This document shows, piece by piece, positions 1 through 6,498 of a stretch of DNA of 19,234 nucleotides; the first letter of the stretch is position 1; each line of letters opens with the position of its first letter. Origin of the DNA: a bacterium (GTDB taxonomy: Bacteria > Vulcanimicrobiota > CADAWZ01). The stretch is from positions 1-19,234 of the forward strand of contig JAKSUM010000003.1 in NCBI GenBank assembly GCA_024409025.1, written 5' to 3'. The notes beneath the pieces were generated by a model. That model had not been told where the DNA came from. It was given only the letters and a program-made list of their open reading frames with translations, and ran no database searches. The position numbers and the translations under genes are program-made.

Positions 1-1058
1 AAACAGGCAAATACCAAGAAGCGGAAGAATGCTTTGACAGGATAATGTCAAAAGATCCCGAGAACACGAGAGCAATGATATATAAATCCGCATCGCTGAT
101 AAATCAGGAAAAATTTACGGAAGCGCTTTCGCTTATTTCAAAAATACTCGCCCTCGAACCGAGGAACGGCATGGCCATGCTTGCCCAAAGCATAGTCTTA
201 TACAGGACCGGCAAAATAAAGGAAAGCTCGGAAGTGCTGGAAAAAGTCTTCGACATAGAGCCTGAGAATCCTGAGGTCTGGAATGCCAGAGGAATAATAA
301 TGAGAAAACTTGACAGGATGAAGGAGGAGATATTCAGCTATAACAGGGCTATAGAACTGGATAAATTCAGCCCAAACGCATGCGTCAACAAGGCAATATG
401 GCTTATGGAAATAAACAAATATGACGCTGCCAAAAACCTTCTTGACAACGTCCTCTCAAAAAGGCCTGATTTTTCAATGGCATGGAGGGAAAGCGGCGAA
501 TGCCAGATTAAGCGCGAGCACCTGCGGGATGCTCTAAGATGCTATGAAATGGCGTTGCAATATAATCCGGACGATTATGAGTCATATAATGGAAAAGCGG
601 AAGTCATGTCAAAAACCGGTGGCAATATCAATGAGATATTGTGGACGCTTGAGCATTCACTCAGCATAAACAGCAGGCAGGGAAGAATATGGAATAATTT
701 CGGTGTCCATCTTGTAAAAGCCGGAAGATACGAGCAGGCATATAAAGCCTTCAAGAACGCATACGAGCAGGAAGATCTGCATGACGAGTTCCTTTACAAT
801 CTTCTTCTCCTGTCTATGGAAACGGGAAAGAAAGAGGATGCGGAGCTGTACCTCAAGAGATTCAGGGATACGGAGAACCAGCTTGATGTTCCTCAGGCTT
901 CAAAATCAGAGTATCTTGAGACCTCCTACAGAAAAACAATAACCCCGTTCCTTCTTATAGACTTCGCAGATTATTTCAAATGCGAGATAAAGGATCTTCC
1001 GATACTTCTCCCAAAAACAGGAGAATATCTGGCATCAAGGAAAAAACTGATAAAATAA
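1..1058 (+). CDS. TPR-repeat protein, 5' end outside the window
   Basis: The reading frame is open to the left edge: bases 3-44 encode TGKYQEAEECFDRI, itself a TPR helix, so the ATG at 45 is an internal methionine and the gene starts upstream of the window. What is visible is about 350 residues made almost entirely of 34-residue tetratricopeptide repeats, with the usual small and aromatic positions (for example ALRCYEMALQYNPDD and AYKAFKNAY). A non-repeat C-terminal part of about 60 residues (around PFLLIDFADYFKCEIKDLP) follows. TPRs are protein-protein interaction scaffolds; partner and pathway cannot be read from the sequence. I see no membrane segment or signal peptide in the visible part. 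The gene ends at a TAA directly before a bidirectional terminator shared with the convergent hydrogenase operon, so it is probably a separate transcription unit. Confidence 0.85.
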   Translation, partial: TGKYQEAEECFDRIMSKDPENTRAMIYKSASLINQEKFTEALSLISKILALEPRNGMAMLAQSIVLYRTGKIKESSEVLEKVFDIEPENPEVWNARGIIMRKLDRMKEEIFSYNRAIELDKFSPNACVNKAIWLMEINKYDAAKNLLDNVLSKRPDFSMAWRESGECQIKREHLRDALRCYEMALQYNPDDYESYNGKAEVMSKTGGNINEILWTLEHSLSINSRQGRIWNNFGVHLVKAGRYEQAYKAFKNAYEQEDLHDEFLYNLLLLSMETGKKEDAELYLKRFRDTENQLDVPQASKSEYLETSYRKTITPFLLIDFADYFKCEIKDLPILLPKTGEYLASRKKLIK

Positions 1059-1087
1059 AAAAAGCGGAGAATCCTCCGCTTTTTTTA
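1056..1087. terminator. Bidirectional intrinsic terminator between the TPR gene and the hydrogenase operon
   Basis: A perfect 7-bp stem, AGCGGAG (1063-1069) with CTCCGCT (1074-1080), encloses the loop AATC. It is flanked by an A-run on the left and a T-run on the right, so it has a U-tract on either strand. It lies between the TAA of the TPR gene (ends 1058) and the stop of the convergent hydrogenase gene (1100), and can end transcription from both sides. Confidence 0.9.
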
Positions 1088-1099
1088 TTTCAAATCAGG

Positions 1100-2527
1100 C
1101 TATTTGAGAAGCGATACGGCATCCTTTATGGTCTTTTCCATTGCCTCTCTTCCATAAGCGTCAACCTGCATCCTGTCCTTAGGACCATGAGTAAGACATC
1201 CGGGACCTCCGATACAGCCGCCTTCGCATGCCATTCCCTCTATAAAATTCCAGTCAGCGCCGGGAACATTCTTTGATTTTTTGAACAGGGCGGTCTTACA
1301 TGCCTCAATTCCGTCACAGGCTGTTCCATTAAGGGCAAACTCTATATTCTGTTCCTTAAGAGCCTCAGCTACAGCGTCTGAAAGCCCGCCGCACCTTGCA
1401 AAAATCCTGCCATAATAGGAAGCATTGTCAAGAGGAGAATTTTCCATTGACGTCAAGTCAATGCCATATGCATCTATAAGGGCCTGAAGTTCCTCAAACG
1501 TCATGGCCTCATCAACATAAGGAGCAACAGTCTCTTTCCTTACCTCAACCTTCTTTGCCGTGCAGGGTCCTATGAAGACAACCTTTGAAGAAGGATCATT
1601 TGACTTTATGTATTTTGCAATGGCTCCCATGGGCGAAAGAGAACCTGAGATATGCTTGGCCATTTCAGGGAAGTTTTTCTTTGCATAGTCAACAAAGGCA
1701 GGACAGCATGAGCTTAAAAGGAATCCCTTTTCCACAAGCTCCTTTGATTCTCCCAATGCAACCATATCGGCGCCAAGAGCAGCTTCAACAACAGTATGGA
1801 AGCCCATCTGCTTCATTCCGGCGACAACCTGGCCGAGCTTCGCATAAGAGAACTGGCTTGATATTGACGGAGCTACGACAGCATATACATGAGGTCCTCC
1901 GTTTTCAGACTTCTTAAGCATATCTATGACATTAAGTATGAAAGACTTGTCCATAATAGCGCCAAACGGGCACTGATAAACGCATGAGCCGCATGAAACG
2001 CACTTTGAATTGTCAATCAGGGCATGGTTATCAGGATCTATGCTTATGGCTTTCGGCTTGCATGCGTTCTGGCAGGGACGCGTTCTTACAACTATTGCAG
2101 AATAAGGGCAGACCTTTGAGCACATTCCGCATTCCACGCATTTTGACTTGTCAATATGGGCAACATGGCTGTGATTGTCAAAAAAGATAGCTCCCTTTCT
2201 GCAGGCTGCCTCGCATCTGTGAGCAAGACATCCCCTGCATGAAGACGTAACCTCGTAACCGGCAGCGGGACATTCGTCACATGCTATGTCTATAACCTGT
2301 ATTACATTAGGATTCTTTTTGTCTCCGCCCATGGCAATCCTTACACGCTCGGAAAGAATTGCCCTCTCCTTATAAATACAACAGCGCATTGTAGGAGTCT
2401 TGCCAGGGATTATCATCTTGGGAATGTCAAGAAGTGTCTCCGTAAGCCTTCCGGCAATGGCTTCTTCTGCGACAGTCCTCAATACCTTATACTTTAATTC
2501 CTGTACTTTTGTATCAAATTTTCTCAT
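1100..2527 (-). CDS. hydA: Monomeric [FeFe] hydrogenase, catalytic type
   Basis: 475 residues. Catalyses reversible proton reduction to H2 with ferredoxin-like electron donors in the cytoplasm. The H-cluster domain (about 210-450) shows all three signatures: SSCCPAF (C274/C275), GPCTAKK (C322) and MACEGGCIGGP (C434, C438). The N-terminal part is rich in Fe-S motifs: C97-x2-C-x4-C-x3-C109, C130-x2-C-x2-C-x3-C140, an extra C152-x3-C156 pair and C176-x2-C-x2-C-x3-C186; with C83 and C86 this makes 16 cysteines, enough for up to four [4Fe-4S] clusters. The usual MPC of the second signature is GPC here. I see no NADH-binding or HydB/HydC partners, so this is a monomeric (group A/B-like) enzyme. It starts 5 bases after the phosphatase stop and is probably translationally coupled to it; the only SD-like sequence (AAGGT) lies in the last codons of that gene. 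Last gene of the operon. The maturation genes hydE, hydF and hydG are not in the window. The family is certain; the subgroup is inferred. Confidence 0.93.
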   Translation of the reverse strand: MRKFDTKVQELKYKVLRTVAEEAIAGRLTETLLDIPKMIIPGKTPTMRCCIYKERAILSERVRIAMGGDKKNPNVIQVIDIACDECPAAGYEVTSSCRGCLAHRCEAACRKGAIFFDNHSHVAHIDKSKCVECGMCSKVCPYSAIVVRTRPCQNACKPKAISIDPDNHALIDNSKCVSCGSCVYQCPFGAIMDKSFILNVIDMLKKSENGGPHVYAVVAPSISSQFSYAKLGQVVAGMKQMGFHTVVEAALGADMVALGESKELVEKGFLLSSCCPAFVDYAKKNFPEMAKHISGSLSPMGAIAKYIKSNDPSSKVVFIGPCTAKKVEVRKETVAPYVDEAMTFEELQALIDAYGIDLTSMENSPLDNASYYGRIFARCGGLSDAVAEALKEQNIEFALNGTACDGIEACKTALFKKSKNVPGADWNFIEGMACEGGCIGGPGCLTHGPKDRMQVDAYGREAMEKTIKDAVSLLK

Positions 2528-2532
2528 AATCT

Positions 2533-3705
2533 TTAAAAATAACTGACCTTAACGCGTTTTCCCATCTTTACAAGAGATTCTGAAAGCTCTCTTGCAAGAT
2601 TCATCTTTATATTGAAGTTAATAGGAAGATCCGGATTCTGATGCGCAGGGTTTACAGCCCTGCCGACATAGAAGTTGATATCAGTAGCCTCCTCAAAAAG
2701 CATCCTGCTTATAAGTGAGGCTCCATCCCTGTTCATGCTCCACCTTGCATACGAATTATTCTCGCTGAGGTAATCCCTTGCATACTCTATTACCTTATTT
2801 ATAGTAATAACGCCTTCTGTAACGAGATCGACACCTTCAATTTCAGCAATCGGCGGAAGACCGGAATCATCAAAAAACAATGTCGGCTTTACCGTCTTGC
2901 CAAGATATTTTGCGGCAATGGACGAGGTTGTGCCTCCACATACGATATGCTTTCCCGATTTTGAGAAGAAAAGGGACATCATCCTGTTGCAGTCGTCAGG
3001 ATTTGACGGAGGTCCGAACAGTATGCTCATAGGCTCCCTTTTTCTAAGCCTGACCACACAGGATGTGGCATCATCCTTAGGCTCACCTCCGTAAAGGGAG
3101 TAGCATTCATCGACAAGAAGCGAAGCGAGATTTTTGGCGGTATAGCCGACGCTTGCGAATGTCTCCATAAATTCGATTATATGCTCCCTTTTCCATCCGA
3201 AGTTATACGCCTGACCGATTCCCGCATGAGGACATCCGTCGCTCATCATAACGAATATGTCGTCTTCCTTGAGTGGAATTACAGATTTGAGAATCTTCTT
3301 GCCGCCTATAGTCATTTCGGTAGTCTGGTACTCATAATTCTTTCCGTCTCTGAGAAGAATTGCAAGCGGATTGTCATACTGTATCAGCTCTGCAGTGGCA
3401 TTGTCTCGCAAATTCATGATTGTGAACGTAGAATAGGCAATGCCTCTTACCGAGCAGATAGGAAGAGTCTCGGCAATGGTTGACACGCATTCCTCGATAG
3501 AGAGCCCTGCAGCCATCATTGTCGATATAATTTTGGAAGTAAGGGTTGAAAGTATGCTTGCCTTTACTCCGCTTCCAAGGCCGTCTGCAAGAACGATAAC
3601 GGACGAATCATCTCCGCTGGGCACTATATCAACATGATCGCCGCAGAGCTGCTCGCCAACATGATTGACGCTTTTAAAACCGATATCAGCGCATAAATCA
3701 TTCAT
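2533..3705 (-). CDS. SpoIIE/PP2C-type protein phosphatase with extra C-terminal domain
   Basis: 390 residues. The N-terminal half (about 1-222) is a PPM/SpoIIE serine/threonine phosphatase domain with the metal-binding aspartates in place: LADGLGSG (D41), MMSDGCPHAG (D156) and DDAT (D211/D212). The C-terminal part, about 165 residues from GPPSNPDDCNRMM onward, is not a phosphatase domain; it has a glycine-rich stretch VCGGTTSSIAAKYLG and I do not recognise it. Phosphatases of this build are known beside PAS-containing [FeFe] hydrogenases in fermentative anaerobes, where they are thought to carry the hydrogenase signal. The gene overlaps the end of the sensory hydrogenase by 8 bases, so the two are translationally coupled, and it precedes the catalytic hydrogenase by 5 bases. 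The substrate is unknown; obvious candidates are products of the same operon. Soluble, with no membrane segments. Confidence 0.9.
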   Translation of the reverse strand: MNDLCADIGFKSVNHVGEQLCGDHVDIVPSGDDSSVIVLADGLGSGVKASILSTLTSKIISTMMAAGLSIEECVSTIAETLPICSVRGIAYSTFTIMNLRDNATAELIQYDNPLAILLRDGKNYEYQTTEMTIGGKKILKSVIPLKEDDIFVMMSDGCPHAGIGQAYNFGWKREHIIEFMETFASVGYTAKNLASLLVDECYSLYGGEPKDDATSCVVRLRKREPMSILFGPPSNPDDCNRMMSLFFSKSGKHIVCGGTTSSIAAKYLGKTVKPTLFFDDSGLPPIAEIEGVDLVTEGVITINKVIEYARDYLSENNSYARWSMNRDGASLISRMLFEEATDINFYVGRAVNPAHQNPDLPINFNIKMNLARELSESLVKMGKRVKVSYF

Positions 3706-5365
3706 CTTTTATAAACTCCTTAAGCTTTGTAAGGGCAATCTTAGTCTCTGCAGCGGTTTCACCGAGAAGAGACGCAATTTCCTGAACGATCTTCATCTGT
3801 TTATCGACAACCTTATCGGCAATTTCGACTGTCTGCTCGCTTATCCTGTCCTTCTTTCTTTTTGCGGCCTCCTCGTCGGTAACATCCCTCATAATACATA
3901 TTACAAGGCTTGACTCAGAATCATATACGACCGTCTGCTCAATAAATCTCTTATATTCAGCAAGATAAACCCTATGATCCCTGACATCCTTATGGGAATT
4001 AAGGACATTTATAAACACTGTAGGATCAAGAACTCTGATAACAGGCTCTCCAACAACATCTGATGCCGACTTAAGGTTCATCATCTTAAGAGCGGCAGTA
4101 TTTATCTGCTGCACCTCAAGGGAATCATTGAGAACAATAAGTCCATTGGGGCTGCTGCTGACAATGCTGTCAGAGAAGCTTTTCGCCTTGTCCTTAAGGA
4201 AGGGAAGGCACATGGATATATCAGCCTTGCCGTTAAATATCGCAGCGGCCTTTGCCCTGCAGGTATCATAGCCGCATGAACCGCAGTTAAGCTCGTCTTC
4301 AGGCTTTATCTTGCCCATCTTCCTTAAAATGGAAAGAATCTCATTCTCTGAAGGCATAGCGGCCTTTTTGTCAATAAACGTAAAATGCTTGCGCAAATCC
4401 TGATGAGAAGGCTGCAGGACGTCAAAATCTTCCTTTCCGGCGTACCTTTCTACGGCTTTGTAATTTTCAATCACTCCGCGCTTTTCCATAACAGGGCCGC
4501 CTATGCAGCTTCCATGGCAGGCGGACATTTCAATAAAGCATTTGGACACATTCCCTGAGGCAATATCCTGAAGGGCTTCCATACAGCTGTCAAGTCCGTC
4601 GACAACCATATATGTATATTCGGGATTCTTTTCAAGAATAGTATTAAGGACTCCGCCTGAAGTCGGAAATATTCTTGCAAGAGAATGATCATCATTATCA
4701 AATGCATGCTCAATCTCTATATTTTCCTTTTTAAGCCAAGCGCTGAGCTCATCAAAGGTAAGGACGGCATCAACGATACCCTCATAATGCTCAGCCTCGT
4801 CCTTTTTTGCGATGCATGGACCTATAAACACGGTCTTAGCATCAGGATATCTCTTTTTGATGTCCATGCAGTGGGCCTGCATGGGAGACAATACGTCGGC
4901 AAGGCATGAAAGCTGTGCGGGGAAATACTTCTGTATAAGAAGATTTACGGAATGGCAGCATGACGTTATGATTACATCGCGCTTTTCCTCCCTGACAAGC
5001 CTCTCATATTCCCTTTTTACAATAGTAGCTCCGATTGCAGTCTCTTCAGCCCCTGCAAAGCCAAGCTTCTTCAAAGCCTTTTCGATCTCTTTTATTCCCG
5101 TATTATAGTTAGCTGCAAAAGACGGAGCGACGCTGGCATATACGGGGGCTCCGGAATACATCAGAACTTTAGTCTTTTCAACTTCGCTGACAATCTTCTT
5201 TGCATTCTGGGGACATACGGCATAGCAATGGCCGCAAAGAATGCATTCTGATGAAATGATGTGCGCCTGATTTCCGGAAAAGCGTATTGATTTTACAGGA
5301 CAGTGCCTTATGCACTTATAGCAGTTCCTGCAGTTAGATTTATTAAGCTTAAGACATTCTGTCAA
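3698..5365 (-). CDS. Sensory [FeFe] hydrogenase with PAS domain
   Basis: Numbering is from a GTG at 5374 (558 aa); the TTG at 5365 that I prefer gives 555 aa. Domains in order: a 2[4Fe-4S] ferredoxin module (C15-x2-C-x2-C-x3-C25 and C44-x2-C-x2-C-x3-C54); an H-cluster domain (about 75-310) with TSCCHS (C139/C140), IGPCIAKKDE (C187) and MSACHGSCIGGP (C286, C290); a four-cysteine Fe-S motif CGSCGYDTC plus C389; a PAS domain (about 403-500); and a C-terminal helical stretch (about 505-558) that could form a coiled coil. This is the architecture of group C (HydS-like) hydrogenases, regarded as H2 or redox sensors rather than main H2 producers. TSCCH instead of TSCCP and GPC instead of MPC separate it from the catalytic enzyme. 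The cysteine preceding the presumed H-cluster ligand in the first signature is kept, so some turnover is possible. It sits between the [2Fe-2S] gene and the phosphatase, which it overlaps by 8 bases. There is no kinase or GGDEF output domain, so output must go through a partner. Confidence 0.92.
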   Translation of the reverse strand: MTECLKLNKSNCRNCYKCIRHCPVKSIRFSGNQAHIISSECILCGHCYAVCPQNAKKIVSEVEKTKVLMYSGAPVYASVAPSFAANYNTGIKEIEKALKKLGFAGAEETAIGATIVKREYERLVREEKRDVIITSCCHSVNLLIQKYFPAQLSCLADVLSPMQAHCMDIKKRYPDAKTVFIGPCIAKKDEAEHYEGIVDAVLTFDELSAWLKKENIEIEHAFDNDDHSLARIFPTSGGVLNTILEKNPEYTYMVVDGLDSCMEALQDIASGNVSKCFIEMSACHGSCIGGPVMEKRGVIENYKAVERYAGKEDFDVLQPSHQDLRKHFTFIDKKAAMPSENEILSILRKMGKIKPEDELNCGSCGYDTCRAKAAAIFNGKADISMCLPFLKDKAKSFSDSIVSSSPNGLIVLNDSLEVQQINTAALKMMNLKSASDVVGEPVIRVLDPTVFINVLNSHKDVRDHRVYLAEYKRFIEQTVVYDSESSLVICIMRDVTDEEAAKRKKDRISEQTVEIADKVVDKQMKIVQEIASLLGETAAETKIALTKLKEFIKDE

Positions 5366-5368
5366 GCC

Positions 5369-5377
5369 GATCACCTC
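5369..5377 (-). promoter_or_regulatory. Perfect Shine-Dalgarno that decides a TTG start
   Basis: On the minus strand GAGGTGATC (5377 to 5369) is fully complementary to the common 3' end of bacterial 16S rRNA (GATCACCTC). It overlaps the first in-frame GTG (5374), so that GTG is more likely part of the ribosome binding site. The TTG at 5365 lies 8 bases after GAGG, which is ideal spacing, so the sensory hydrogenase most likely begins there with MTECLKL. I see no SD upstream of the GTG. Confidence 0.7.
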
Positions 5378-5420
5378 AAAAAAAATATTTTTATATAATA
5401 AAAAAACTCCATATACTAAT

Positions 5421-5444
5421 GAGAGCCCCTTTTCAGGAGCTCTC
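5421..5444 (-). promoter_or_regulatory. Intercistronic hairpin between the [2Fe-2S] gene and the sensory hydrogenase
   Basis: GAGAGC (5421-5426) pairs with GCTCTC (5439-5444), continued after one mismatch by CC/GG, with a short A/T-rich loop. It lies 20 bases after the [2Fe-2S] stop in the only sizeable gap (about 90 bases) of the operon. On the transcribed strand the nearest long U-run begins about 14 bases after the stem, so it is not a textbook terminator. A partial terminator, processing site or 3'-end stabiliser that sets the ratio of upstream to downstream products is possible. Confidence 0.45.
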
Positions 5445-5464
5445 CTTATTTAATATGGATTTGC

Positions 5465-5704
5465 TTAAGCCTTAGGCTCTATTTCAGACTCAAAGAAGGA
5501 TGTCACTGATTCAGGAGATACAGAATGAATCTCTCCGTCAACGGTAACGCATACGCCCTGCTGGCACTTGCCCATGCAGAATGCACCGCCGAGCTCAACC
5601 TTATCCTTAAGGGAATTCTTGTTGATAAGCCACTGAAGCTGCTCGACAACCTGTCTTGCTCCTTTAAGGTGGCAGGAGCTTCCTATGCATACGGTAATCT
5701 TCAT
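5465..5704 (-). CDS. Thioredoxin-like [2Fe-2S] ferredoxin
   Basis: 79 residues with the thioredoxin-like ferredoxin pattern C6-x4-C11 ... C43-x3-C47, the four ligands expected for one [2Fe-2S] cluster (ITVCIGSSC and FCMGKC). Related domains are the small NuoE/HndA-type subunits and C-termini of electron-bifurcating hydrogenases. Free-standing ones occur in front of PAS-containing hydrogenases, where they may pass electrons to or from the sensory protein. An additional C52 is present. The start is an ATG preceded by GGAGGG about 12 bases upstream. It lies 35 bases after the phosphotransferase gene and 90 bases before the sensory hydrogenase, in the same orientation. Too short to contain a catalytic flavin or NAD site. 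Confidence 0.88.
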   Translation of the reverse strand: MKITVCIGSSCHLKGARQVVEQLQWLINKNSLKDKVELGGAFCMGKCQQGVCVTVDGEIHSVSPESVTSFFESEIEPKA

Positions 5705-5739
5705 TTTTAAATTTTGCCCTCCGCGTAATTTAGCATAAT

Positions 5740-6489
5740 TTAATTGTATTCAAAAACATTTACCCAGGAAAGCAGGAATTCACGTTCCTTCTCATTTCCC
5801 TTTGTAGACTGGGCAGCAGCGACAACAGGCATCCAATTCTGTACATCCTGCTTGGAAACTCCTGACTTCATGCAGTAAAGATCGAGATACTGAGAAGCGC
5901 CGTTTATGTTTCCGCCAAGCCAGAAAAGAAGATATGTTCTTGCAACATCAGCAAGAGGATTTCCCTGAGTGACATGAGCCCAATCAATAACGAACGGGCG
6001 GCCGTCTTCAGCTACTATGACATTGGAAGGAATGAAATCCCCATGGCATACATTGGCGCCTCTGGGCATTCCGTCGACTCTTGCATGAAGATCATATCTG
6101 GCAGTAGCATCAATGTCGGCAAGAGTGATCTGAGCGTTCATCTTGTCTTTCAGTCTGTTGAGATTAGGACATGTCTTGGAGAGTATATCCATGTGAAGCG
6201 ATACGAACTGCTCCAGATATTCATCCTTCTTCTCAGGCTCAAGCTCCATAAGGCGCTCGATAGTGTTTCCCTTTATATATTCGGACACTATTGCCCATTT
6301 TCCGTCGATCTTGCATACTTCCTTAATCTCAGGTATGCATATGCCGATTTTTTCAACCTTAGCCTGATTAAGAGCCTCATTGAGAACATCCGCCTTAGAA
6401 TATCCTTCATCAAAGACCTTTATGCAGTTGGCGCCGTCACGGTATACGGTCTTACTGTTTCTGACAGCTATGACTCTTTCAAGAACCAT
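5740..6489 (-). CDS. APH/choline-kinase-like phosphotransferase
   Basis: 249 residues with a complete kinase-like active site of the aminoglycoside/choline phosphotransferase fold: NCIKVF (K24, ATP-binding lysine), E38 in the following helix, a hinge around IVSEYIKG, catalytic loop VCHGDFIPSN (H149, D151, N156) and metal-binding FVIDW (D169). The true substrate is unknown. The family includes choline, methylthioribose, homoserine and aminoglycoside kinases, and some relatives act on proteins. An ideal RBS (AGGAGGGG) overlaps the adhE stop codon (TTAG), and the gap from adhE is only 9 bases, so it is co-expressed with adhE. Sitting in one operon with a PP2C phosphatase and a sensory hydrogenase suggests a role in a phosphorylation switch, but that is inference. 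Drug resistance is unlikely given this context. Confidence 0.85.
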   Translation of the reverse strand: MVLERVIAVRNSKTVYRDGANCIKVFDEGYSKADVLNEALNQAKVEKIGICIPEIKEVCKIDGKWAIVSEYIKGNTIERLMELEPEKKDEYLEQFVSLHMDILSKTCPNLNRLKDKMNAQITLADIDATARYDLHARVDGMPRGANVCHGDFIPSNVIVAEDGRPFVIDWAHVTQGNPLADVARTYLLFWLGGNINGASQYLDLYCMKSGVSKQDVQNWMPVVAAAQSTKGNEKEREFLLSWVNVFEYN

Positions 6490-6498
6490 ATTCCCCTC

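Noticed and set aside
45..1058. ATG at 45 as true start of the first TPR gene
   Set aside because: The frame upstream is open and encodes a TPR helix, so the gene is cut by the window edge.
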